A stretch of DNA of 64,000 bases from Thecaphora thlaspeos (Eukaryota > Basidiomycota > Ustilaginomycetes > Urocystidales > Glomosporiaceae), in NCBI GenBank assembly GCA_900291925.1, contig UWYS01000030.1:186001-250000 (forward strand). The letters are read 5' to 3'. The notes under the pieces are model-generated. The model had not been told where the DNA came from, searched no databases, and was given only the letters and a program-made list of their open reading frames with translations. Position 1 is the stretch's first letter. The number at the start of each line of letters is the position of its first letter. Of the stretch, positions 20,768-32,103 are shown piece by piece. The translations under genes were made by a program, and so were the position numbers.

Positions 20768-23700
20768 TTACACTGCCGGGGCGCTTGGCGGCGGCGGCGG
20801 CGCAGGTGTTGGTGAAGGCGCCGCCGGTACAGGAACATCCCTTCGTAGACCGCCCAAGAGCCCTCCGAGGATGTCGCCTGGTGCGGACGTCGCACCCGCG
20901 ACGGCACTGGTGATCGGATCGACGACCGAGCCAACGGCAGACGTAGCGGCCGACGCGCCGTCCGCCAGCGCTGGCGTGGCCGACGAAAGAAGGTTGGTCG
21001 TGACGCTCGATGTAGCGGCGGAGGAGGTCGGGGTGGCGCCGGGGCAGTTGGCGTTGAGCTGGATCCCGTTGAGCAGCCCGCCAAGAAGGCCGGCCACTCC
21101 GGTGAGGCTGGTGAGCTCGCACACCACCGAAGCGGCCGTGCCCGTCAGTCCACCGAGCAGATCCTGGGATGAGAGACTGGAGAGGAGGTCTGCGATGCCG
21201 GGCAAGTCGCCGAGCCCGCCTAGGAAACCGATCAAGTCCGTCAAGCTGTTGACGATCGGGAAGGCGATGGGAAGCGGCGATGCGTCGAGGAAGTAGGTAG
21301 CCGACACGTTGAGCTCGCTGTACTGCAGTGCCGGGATCTGGTAGCTATCGCTGGTGCTCTGTCCGAGGTTGACCGTGATCTGGTTGTACAAATCGAGGTT
21401 CTTGCCGATGACATCCAGACTGCCGAGGAGGCCCTGGGTCAGGACGACGTCGGTCACCCTGCCCGACGTTGCTGTGCCGCCGTTGGGCGCGACTACGAGC
21501 GGAGTTGGGAAGGTGTAGCTGACCGTTGCGTCTGGATTGCTCGCGTCTCTCGGCTGCGAGCCGGCGATCTTGGCCGTTGTTTGCAAGGTGTCGATGTACA
21601 GGTTGGTATCAAGATCGTTGACGACCGCAATGGTGATCTCGACCATGGTCGACGTGGCCGCCTGGCCGAGGAGCAAGTTGCTGATGCCCGTGATCAGCGT
21701 CTCGAGGCCGATGTAGACGTTGACCTGCGTCACGATCCTCAAGCCGACGCCGTTGAGCGTCGTCGTCAGCTTGACGCCGGCCAGGGCGGGGCGCAGCGAG
21801 TCGTAGGGCGTGAGGTTGGTCTGAGGACCCTGCGTGCCGTCGATGACGAGGTCGGCAGACTGTGGGCTGGTCCCGTCACTGAGCGAAGGCTGCACGTACC
21901 GCGTGAGCAACTCCTGGGCCGTCGTTTCGTTGGCGTTGGTCGGTGCGTAGTAGAAGTATGACTGGACCAGGTTGTCTCCCGGGATGAGCCCAAGCACAGG
22001 GATCTGGGCTCGACCAACGAAGACGTTGCTGAAGAGGACGGGAAGGAAGACCTCGTTGGTGAAGACGGTGAGGTTGGACGGGTTGAAGAGCGTGACCTTG
22101 AGCGGAACCCAGAGGAAAGCGGGCGCGCCACTGCTGACCGAGACGTCCGACAGCGTGGTGACGCCGTTAAAGCTATTGATGCCGGTGAGGGTCGTGGTGA
22201 CGTTGATTGGGATCCCACCAATCGGGATGTTGCCGATGACGGTCTTGGCGACGACGTCGGTCGATCCGCGCAGGTCGAATGTCCCGCGCGGCGTGTCGGT
22301 GAGCTGAGCAAAGAAGGCCTGGAAGTTGGGCCGGTCGCCGGCGACAAGAGGTACGTCGCGCCACATCAGCTGCAGGATCTGGAAATCGGACGGTCCGCGC
22401 GACGTCCCCGCCTCGACGTTGGCGAGCGGCAGGTCGAGCGCGGCCGTGTCGCCGCCGTTGTAGACGATCTGAATCATGGGCGCCGCTTGGATCGGCTGGA
22501 GGCTGAACATGAAGGGGTTGGCGAACGTCGCGATCGTCGAGTTCGAGCTCGAGGGGATCGTGTACGAATCGTCGGGCGCGCCGTTGATCATGACCGTCAG
22601 ATCCGAGATGGTGATCGAGTAGATGATCTTGTAGATCTTGCCGGGCAGCAGGGCGTCGAGCGTCAGCGTCCGGAAGGCGGCCGAGAGCCAGTTGACCGGC
22701 TGGTTGCCGTTGGCTGCCGTGACGACCGAGACACCCTTGACCTGGAGCGTCTGGTTCCTGCCCTGGAGGAAGTTGGTGAACAAGATACCCGTGTTGGCTA
22801 GCCCCGTGCCGGACTTGGCGGTGATCTGCCCATACAGCTCGGTCGTCGTCGTCGTGAGCGCGGCGAGGAAGAGGTTGCGCGAGTTGACGGGTCCGATGTC
22901 GGTGCCCATGAAGAAGATCTCGAAGTTGGCCGTGTCGAGCTGGATACCGAGCGTCGCGGGCGACGGGATCCTCGCGCCTGTCTGGATAATGAACGCGTTG
23001 CTCGTCTCGCCGGGAATGTCAAAGTCGAACGTCTCGACGCCTGGCAGGTTGTTGAACGCCCTGAAGTCGATCGTCTTGGAGATGATGACGTTGCTGAAGG
23101 CGATGCCGAGCGCGCGGACGCGAAGCTTCTTGGAGCTGACCGTCCACTGGAAGCTCGGGTTGTGCAGAATGAAGGTGGCAAAGTCGGTGAAGCGGGCGAG
23201 GTTGGTGATGACAAGCGTGCCGGACGTGACAAGGTCGGGGACGCCGACGTTGGCGAACGCGCAGATTGGCGGGAGCGAGAGCGTCGCGATGTTGCTGCCC
23301 TGCCAGTTGACGATCAGCGGCTCGGGGAACTCGATGTAGGCGTCAAACGGTCCGGTCCCAAGCAAGGCGCCCTGGAGGTCGACCTTGAAACCATTGTTGG
23401 TGACATCGGTGACGTTCGCGATTGCGACCGTCAGCGTCGCCTGATTGACGAGGTTCTGGACGATCGGGGCGCCGGCGGGTCCGAGCAAGTAGAGAGCCGT
23501 GTTGTCCGTCTTTGTCGGGACGGGCTGCTGGACAAAGTTGAGGTCGGTCTGATAATCGTCGAGCTTGACGGTCGACTCGACGTTGAGCGTCGTGGTGAGG
23601 CCCTGGAGCAGCCTGAGGACGGCGCCCTGCACGTCGAACTGCGTCCCGGAGCTGCAGGGGGGCGTGCTGTCGTCCGGGTAGGGACTGACCGTGGTGTCGG

Positions 23701-26700
23701 TCGACTCCTGGGCCAACACCTGATCAAAGAGCGGCGGCAGCGGTCCAAGGTCGGTACCCGTGTTGGCGGCGGCGGCCGAGACGAAGCGGATCAGGTTCTT
23801 GGGGTCTAGATCGAACTTGAACGGCAGCGGGTATGACTCAATCGTCGTGTGGTCGGGCGCCGTGATGACGCGCGAGCGCAGGTTCTCGTTGATCTCGCCA
23901 AGGAAGATACCCTGGTACGAGGCGTCAGCCTTGACCTGAAGCAGGTTGATCGACGCCGTGAACGGGTTCTGCAGCTGGAAAGTGACCGAGGCATAGTTGC
24001 TCTGAGCGATGTCCTTGGGGATTACCAGGCTGGCCTGGATGATGAGCAACTGGTTAAGCGGCGGGATCGAGGCGGCCAGGCTGATGCCCGAGAGCGCCTG
24101 CTTGAGCGACGCGATCGGCGTCGTGTCCTGCGTCCCTTGAATGATGGTGTCCGAGACGATGCCCTGGACGTAGTTCTCGAGCAGCAGCTGGCCGGCGGCG
24201 ACGTTGGCAGCGCCCTGCGGCGAATACCTGACGTCGGTGGAGACGCGGTTCTCGCCGGGGACGAGGACGAGGTTGTAGATGTTGGCCGTTCCGATCTTCC
24301 TGCCCATGAAGTAAAGGTCGAAGACGACATCGCCCGTTCCAATGGTGATGTCCGACGGGTTGAAGAGCGTCGCCGTGATCTTGATCAGCAGGTAGCTCGG
24401 GTAGCCGTGGAAGACGTCGAGATCCGAGACGGTGACGGGACGAGCATTGAGGTTCTGCAGACCCAGGATGTTCGTGTCAACGTCGAAGGGGATGCCGGTG
24501 ATCGAGACGAGGCCGGCGGCGGTGTTGGCCTTGGTGTCGGTGCGGCCATTGAGGTTGAACGTCACCTCCGTCCCGGCCGTCGTGTCGGCGAGGAACTGCG
24601 AAAAGGTCGGGTGCTGGTCGTCGTAGACGGCAAAGGGCACGTTGGTGAACATCAGCGTCAGGATGCGCGCGACGATGTCGGTGATCGACGGCGAGAGCGG
24701 GATGTCGAGCACGGCGACGTCGCGGTCTTGGTAGTTGGCGATGAAGCCGCCGCCAACCTGCTGAATGTCGATCGGAAACGCGAACGGAATGAAGAACGCG
24801 GCCGTCGTGTTCGATGAGCTCGTCGACGGCGACCACGCGGTCGCCTGGGTGAAGAAGAGCGACAGCTGGTTGAGGCTGATGCTCCGGATCACGGTGAACT
24901 TCTGCGATGGCAATCCGACGATGACCGAGAGCACCTTGATGCCCTCGTTGAGCCAGGTCACCGACTCAGGGCCAGCGTAATCGCCGTTGATGGTGACGTT
25001 AGTGTTGATGTTGCCAACAAAGTTTGTGAAGATTTGGGATAGCGCCGCTAGGCCGGCATCGGTCGTCTGCGGGATGAGGCGGCCGACCAGCGGAAGCGTC
25101 GTTACCGCGAGCGCCTGCAGGACAAACTCTGACTCGGCCGCCGACGGCCCGATGTAGCTGTCGTTTAGCGTGATGCCGACGCCGAAGCGGCTCAGCTGAA
25201 CACCAACCTGGGCCGGGTTGTAGATGGTCGTGTCGGCGGTCAGGTGGATGCCACCGACGGGGTCGTTCGAGGGAAGGTCGAACGAGTTGATGATGACGCT
25301 ACCCTTCAGGCCGTTGAAACCGCTGAGGATGACGTCCTTGGAGATCGTCACGTTGGGGACCGCGATGCCGAGCGCGCCGACCGTGAGGCCCTTGCCGGCA
25401 ATGTTCCAGACGAAGCTGGGCTGTGTGAGGAGGTGCTTTGTGAATTCGGTGAGGTACGCGACGTCGGCGACGGCGAACTGCGCCTCGAGCTCGAGCGTCG
25501 CACCGACGTCGCCAGCCAACGAGACGTTGGGGAAGGCAATCTGACCGAGCGGACGTCCCTCCCAGGAGATGGTCAGGCCCTCGGTGAACTGGATCATCGC
25601 GTCGAACGGTCCCGCGTTGGTGATGGTGCCCTGCAGCGCGGTGGTGAACGAGTTGAGCTGCGGGTCGAGGATCGTCACGCGGTCGATGGCGAGGATCGCG
25701 CCGTCGACAATCTTCTGCACGATCGGACCGGCCAGCACGGGCAGCAGCTTGTTGAGCGTGACGTCGGTTCCGAGCGGAACATTGGTCTGAGCAAAGGTGA
25801 GCGCAGTGCTGTAATCGCCAATCATGGTATCCGAAGCGATCTCGAGGTTGGCCGTAGCGCCGGCAAAGGCGTGATCGACATAAGACGGCAGGTCGAAGCC
25901 GGTGTAGAGGTTGTCGCGCTTCTTCAGCAGCGCCTCGCGCACCTCGCGCGTCGAGAGCGCCGCCTTGGCGGGCAACTCGGTCTTGATGAGGTCGTCGTCG
26001 TCGTCGTCGCGCTTGACGTAGCGCCAGACGGTCGCCTCCTCCTCGTGCTCCTGCATCTCGGCCAACATGGCGACGTTGTTGCCGACGCCGACCAGCGCCT
26101 GTCCAACTTCGTCGTCCTCGAACAGGTCAAACGTGTCGACTGCCTGGTCGCGAGCGGCGCGCTTATCGAGCGATCTCCGGGCGTTCGTGTTGGCCTTGGT
26201 CGAAGGCGTCAGCGTGTAGCCGCCGAGTTGGACAACTCCGTCAATGTAGGCGGGGTCCTGGCCTGACTGGACCGCGAGCGCGCGCACCAGTCCGAAGATG
26301 TCCGGCGGATATAGGTTAAGGTTGAGCGGGATCGCCGGCGACTGCGTTGTCGCCTTGCCCGCCGCGACAAAGTTGAGCGGCGTGTCGATGCTAGCAACAA
26401 AGATGCCGTGCGAGGTGACGTTGGAGCGGATGCGCGTGATGGTCAGCGGCGAGGTGAACGGGTTTGCCAGGAAAACGACCGAGTTGGCGACGTCGTCGAC
26501 GATGCCTGTGGTGTCGAGCACGGTCAGATTGGCCGTCTTGACCAGAGAGCTCGTCAGGCCGGGCAGCGTCGCGTTGAGCCGCAGCGCCGAGAGAGCGGGC
26601 ACGAGTGACTCGACGGCGCTGCTGCCCTGGAAGCCGTTGATGTCGAGCAGCGTGTCCTGACCCGAAATGAAGCGGTTGAGCGTCTCGTAGCCCTCAGGGC

Positions 26701-28650
26701 TGACGTTGGGGCTGAAGACCGAGGTGGCATTGATGTCATTGCGGCCCTGCATCAGGTTGAGGTTGGGCAGTGTGACGGTGCCCAGGGTTGCGCCATCCTT
26801 GGCCAGCTGCAGGACACTGTCGCCGATGCTGAGGTTGAGGTTCGATGGGTTGACGAGCGTCGTTCCGACGACGAGATTGATGCCGTCGCGGGTGCCGCCC
26901 ACCACGTCGACCGTGTTGATGATGGTCGGGTAGGCGGTGAGCCCCTGGAGGCCAAGGATGCCGCTGTCGACGTCAAAGATGATGCCGTTGAGCAGGACGC
27001 GGCCGAGTGGCGTGTCGGTCAGAGCGCGCGCCGCACCCTGGAGCCGGATGCCCGTTCCGTCGCTGAAGGTGAAGAACTTCTGGAAGTTCTCGAGCTCCGT
27101 CTTTGCCGCTTCGGTCTGGTTGGGCGGCGTCAGCAGCGAGGGCGCCAGGGTGAGGTCGAGCGTGCCCGCCGTCTGGCCGGCGCTGATCAGGCTCAGCCTC
27201 GTCGTCGAGTTGGAATAGGCTCCCTCGATCGTCCCGACCTGGGCGCCCTCGTACAGCAGCGTGATGGTGTTGGCCGTGCTGACAATGCTGAGCGAGAAGC
27301 CAAACGGCAGGCCGAGCGTCGCCGAGAGGGCGCTGGAAAAGACCGTCGGCATGTAGGCCGTCTCGGGCGTGTAGATGAGGGAGAGCGAGCCGATCGTGAT
27401 GCTCTTGATCGGTGTGATGGGCTCCGGCGCCTTGAGCGGGACGGCGATGACGAGGGCCGTGATGCCTTCCGAGAGCCAGGCGACCTTGGAGCCGTCTGCC
27501 TGCGTCGCTGAGACGCCGCGGGCCTCGGCAGGGAGCGTCTCGCCGTTGATGTATCCGGTGAAGAGCTCGCCGAGCAGGTCCAGCTCGGTCTGGTTGGTGT
27601 TGTGCGGCACCAGCCTGCCGTTGAGCGTGACGACATTGAGACCGGCGGTGACGTTGAGGTTGCTCGTCGACGCGGGCCCGAGGTACATGCCCTTGTAGAA
27701 GAGGTCAAAGGCGAGCGTGCCGATCTGGACGCCGAACGGCGAAGGATTGGTCAGCGAGGTCATCACCTGGAGCGTCACACCGCCGGCCGGATCGTCGCCG
27801 GGCAGCTGGAAGTCGAGGATCCCGACGTTCTCAAAGTTGTTGAAGCCCTTGATGATGATGTTCTTGGAAAACTCGAGATTCTTGTAGGTCGGCAAGAAGG
27901 AAAAGGCCTCGACGTGGACATTGCCGCAGCGCAGCTTCCAGGTGAACTCGGGCTGTGTGATGAGGAAGCGGGCGAACGAGCTGAAGGCCTCCTGGTCGTT
28001 GATGATGAAGTTGGATGCCTGCAAAGAGGTAGGTGCAGCGGCAGGAACAAGGGAGGGTGGGAAGGAGGGAACCGTACAGCAGAGTCAGTTCTGCCTCTCA
28101 TTCGATCGCGACGGCGAGGCGAGGCCTTGACCGCCACACTCACCTGCTTGATACGGCCATGGCCGGCGGCGACGCCGATGTAGTCGAGGTTGAACTGTCC
28201 CAAGTTGACCTCGCGCAAGCCCTCGTCCGGTGGCAGGGTCCAAAAGACCTGGACCGGCTCGCGGAAGTAGAGGTGGGCGGGGAAGATGCCCGTCTTCTTG
28301 ACCTGTCCCTCGAGCGTCAGCGGGAACGAGGCGTTGCCGGGCGACGTGATGTTGGAGGCCGAGACGTGCAGGCTGGCGGTGTGGAGCGCATGGTTGGCCA
28401 CGGCGTAGAGGACAGGGACGAGGGTGATGACGAGCGTGACGATGATGAAGCCGGGGACGATGAAGAGGCAGCAGTAGCCGAGCTTGCGCGAGAGGTACTT
28501 CTTCTCATAAGGGGTGCCGCGTGCCTTGAGGAAGCCGATGGGCTGGCCCGGCTGGAAGTAGCCGCCGGCCGCCGGAGCGCCACCGTCAAAGGTGGGGCTT
28601 AGCCCACCCCTGCGACGGAGGTTCTCGCGGGAACCATAGCCGTCTGACAT
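20768..28650 (-). CDS. Giant type II membrane protein with three DUF3712/LEA-2-like units
   Basis: Exon 1 is 28144-28650 and exon 2 is 20768-28018, joined in phase 0 over a 125-nt intron (GTGAGT...CAG). The product is 2585 aa. A short cytosolic N-terminus precedes one hydrophobic segment at about 58-84; everything after should be lumenal or extracellular. The lumenal part is built of three long units beginning near residues 170, 1018 and 1775. Each starts with a F(A/T)xFLLxxPxFxW-like motif, then an LxVxALG(I)A segment, a GFNN/GFNG-type motif and a PxxxxGVQL strand segment. The units are rich in NPS/NPF turns and N-glycosylation sites. The C-terminus is Ser/Thr/Ala-rich, then Pro-rich. DUF3712 domains occur in fungal vacuolar proteins including Tag1. 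Dibasic KR sites near the end of unit 1, beside an Asp run, could be processed. Exact function unknown; vacuole location is inference. Confidence 0.82.
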
Positions 28651-29383
28651 GGTGGCCGCGCGAAACACCTGCTGCGTCTGGTGCTCTGCCGTGCGACGAC
28701 GATGACGAAGGGCAACTGCTCGCAAATGCTGCTAGAGTATTTGACAGCCGAAGGACTACTCCGCTCTACCGCTGGGGCGAGGTGGGACGGAAAGGGCAAT
28801 GGAACGTTGTCGAGATGGTGACGGGCGTGTGGTGGCCTCGGACGTGGTTGCGGCGCCAGTAATATCAAGCAGGCGAAGCCGGGAGGGGAAAGGTGGGGAT
28901 AAGCAGTGGTCGAGGGAGGGTATGCTAACGAAGCTGGGTGCGAGGCGTGGCCGAATTACAAGGTTCGGTGACGACCGGACGTGCTCAAGTGTAGATCGGT
29001 GGACCAGGGCAGAGGCGAGTCGAGTCGGGTCGGGTCGGATCGAGTCGAAGAGCGCAGGGTTGGGACACTGCGCCGTGGTCTAGGGCGGTGCTAACCCTTG
29101 AATGGGCCAGAGGAGAGGCGATGCAATACGCTGTGGCGGGGGCATGCGAGGGGCGAAGAGCGTCTTTCGAGCGTTGCGAAACGAATCCACCACAAGACGG
29201 CGACGAGAGAGTAGCGAGGAGAAGCTGAGAGAGGAGGGAATATGGGGTCGGGTGGCGATCTGGGCCAAGGAGAGGAGTGAGGGAGGGCGAGAAAGGGGGT
29301 GAGAGGAGGAGGAGGATGGAGGAGGAAGAGCGCGAGGGCGATGGCGAAGGGAAGCGAGATCGAGGACGAGGACCATAAGCGAA

Positions 29384-29438
29384 GGGGGGGGGATCCGGGG
29401 CCGGGGGGATGGGGATGGGGATGGGGAAGAGGGAGGGT
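29384..29438 (+). other. G-quadruplex-prone tract upstream of the DUF3712 gene
   Basis: Seven or more runs of three to eight G within 55 bases, including three GGGGAT units. It sits about 750 bases upstream of the minus-strand start at 28650, with the G-rich strand being the template strand for that gene. The potential follows from sequence only. Confidence 0.6.
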
Positions 29439-31440
29439 CGACGGCGTGATGCGGGGGCCAAGGCGAGGCAGAGAGGAGGACAGACAGACAGAGACAGGGT
29501 GGCGTCGGAGCACTGACATGGACGCACGCACAACGCAGCGAGCCAGCAGCCAGAGGGCTGAATCCAGATTCAGCCAGGCAATTACTGTAACGATGCGATA
29601 CGATGGCGGGGCGCCAGAGGCTAGGCTGCTTCCCTAGCTGTCATGGTCATCGCGTCGGCGGCAGACCAAAGGAGAGGGAAAAGGCCAAGGCTAAGGCCAG
29701 GCAGGCTAAGCTAGGCCGCCGCCGCCTAGCGGGGGCGACCGCATCTGCACCGGATGAAGTCTACTGTACATGTACGAGCTGCAACGGGTCGATCGAATTA
29801 CATGCCCCAGCAGCATCGGCTATTTTCTTTGGTGATTCATCTATTTGAATCTAACTTCCAGCTAAGATCGATCAACTTAGCGAGCCACCGCGCCTCGGCG
29901 CACTATCAACCAACGACCGCAAGACCGCCGCCAGGCAGGCCTTCCTTTGTACCCGGTGACGGAGCCGTGCCCTGGACTAAGCCATCGGGGTGCCAGGGTA
30001 AAGTCGTTCAGTCGAGCAAAGGCTCAGCTTGATCGCGGTAGAAGCGATTCGAGGTCAAAGAGGAGCTCCTCTCTTCTTCCATGTCGTTGATTTCAGCTAC
30101 CGCGATCGCAACCCCCATCCTGCTTCTGGCCGCCGCGCTCTCCTCGACAGGCCCGTGGTGCCGATCCTCCGTACAAATCAAATAAATGTGTGCGGGGTGT
30201 GGAAAACGAACGAGAAAAGAACGCGGAAAAAGGTAAGGCGGGAGAGGAGATAGCGCGGACAGGGCGCGGGGACCGAGCGTGGGGGACCAATAATCAAGGA
30301 GCTGAGGCGAGCGCAGGCGAGTTGAGACGAGACGAGGCGACGTCAGGTCCTGATGCGGTCGCAGCGACGGCCGCCTCGTCTCTCGCTTGAGGCTCCGTCG
30401 GCCGTCCGCTCAACACCGAAACGTCGAGTCGAGGCCGTACGGTGCATCTGTACGGATCCGTCGTCGTTCGTCGCCGTTCGTCAACGACCTCTGTGGCAGC
30501 GCCGTACTTACCCTCTCGAGCATGACACGGGTGCCATTGAATGCGCCATCGTACTTCAGGACGCAAATGTACAGCATCTTCATAATTTGACCGCCACCTC
30601 TCTCGATGATGTGAGCGAGGGCGTCTCCTTTCTTCCCATGACTGATTTTCAAACCTGACGAGCAGAGTCCACCGCGGTGGCAGCGGCGGCGGCAACGGCG
30701 CAGCAGCTCTCGTCTCAGTAAAGACTCAAGCGAGCCAGGCGGCCTGGACCCCCACCTGTCCAGCTTCACCGCCGTCGCTTACAGTAAACATCAAGCACCT
30801 TAGTACTTTTATTCACATTGTCCTTTTCGGTCTGACGACCAGAAAGCTTCTTCCTTGCTCGCTCCCGGCGTGTCCCGTCGGGCGCTCAAGGTGCAACGAG
30901 ACAGGCAACAGAGTGAGAAGGACGTCAATGAAAAGTCGGCATTTGCGAAGATGTTGACGGGTCGGCGGAGCGCCAGGCCAAACTCTTCTCCTACCGTCGT
31001 AAGTACATGACTACATTCAAAAGAGAGGGTATTTATTTGTACATATGTTAAAGCAGACCCTGGCCCCGCCCTCCTTGCCGCGCCAAGAGGCCTGCAAGAT
31101 AGCAGCGGCTTTACAATTAATGTGCAACTCCGTCACATGATCACTCCAGTCATTGAAGCCGCCGCTGCGCCACCATCGCCATGCACGCATCGTTCATTTT
31201 TCCCTTTGGCTCGTGAAAGTCGGCTCATGATACCTCACTTATCGATATTTGATGTTCGCCTCACCCTCTCGCCATTTTCACGTCTCTCTTCGCGCCCCTC
31301 GATCGACGTCCGGACGAGAGCGACAAGAGGCGATGCAGGAACCAAGCCATCTTCATTCTTTCCCCCTGCCTGCCTCCTCGTGTTGCGCACTGAGACTTTG
31401 CGCCCTCGGTAAGTATATGGCTGTGGAAGAAGCGGTGGGA

Positions 31441-31461
31441 TACTGTATTGTACATACAGTA
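31441..31461. repeat. Perfect inverted repeat, 8-bp arms (TACTGTAT / ATACAGTA)
   Basis: TACTGTAT, five-base spacer TGTAC, then ATACAGTA, an exact reverse complement. It is one of many TACTGTA/TACAGTA elements in the gene-free stretches of this window. Confidence 0.8.
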
Positions 31462-32103
31462 CAGCTTGGTCTGTCTCTTTCGGGATCGTTGGTTAGTACC
31501 CCGCAAAACAACCCAACGACGGAAGAGGCTGTTCGTCTCGGTCGTCGAGTCGGTACGCGGGGCTTCGCACAGCCAGCAAAGCCCGTCTTGCCTTGCCCCA
31601 GATAACCTCCGTCTTCTTTGACGTAGCGACGGCGGTCAGCGGGACTACTTAGCCGTCATGAAGTCTACCATCGTCAATCCATCAGACCGAAAGGCGGATG
31701 GACATGTCGTTGTCCACGCCTCCATTGTTCCCCTCTCTTGGGTCATGCTTGGCGCAACCATATCAAGAATCTTCCAGGCAAAAGCCAGTCTCGAGACCAT
31801 CCCCACCCTTCCTCACTAAGACACGTAGTTACTGTATCATCATTTGCAACAACGGCCATGGACCCTTGAAAGCATCGCATCTAGTCAGATCCACGAGATA
31901 CCGCTCAGTCAGTGTGTACCTCTTTTCAAGATCCAGATCGATAGATTAGCAACGTAGCGAACCACAACAAAGCGAAAGGAGCGGAAGAATCGGATCGTGC
32001 GATCTACTTATGTACAATTCAGGACGGGGCACGATTGCCCCCGCATTCGACGGCTTGGCTGCTTCGTCGAAGCTGTACATTGTCCAGGTATCAGAGCAAC
32101 ACA

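Larger units (their letters stand above)
28651..32103. other. 3.45-kb gene-free region
   Basis: Lies between the starts of the giant DUF3712 gene and the 3' end of the Tag1-like gene (both -). From 28651 to about 29600 it is purine-rich on the + strand, with a G-run cluster. From 29.6 to 32.1 kb it becomes more AT-balanced with scattered TACTGTA/TACAGTA motifs and one perfect hairpin. No coding frame resembles a protein, and I recognise no structural RNA. Confidence 0.5.
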
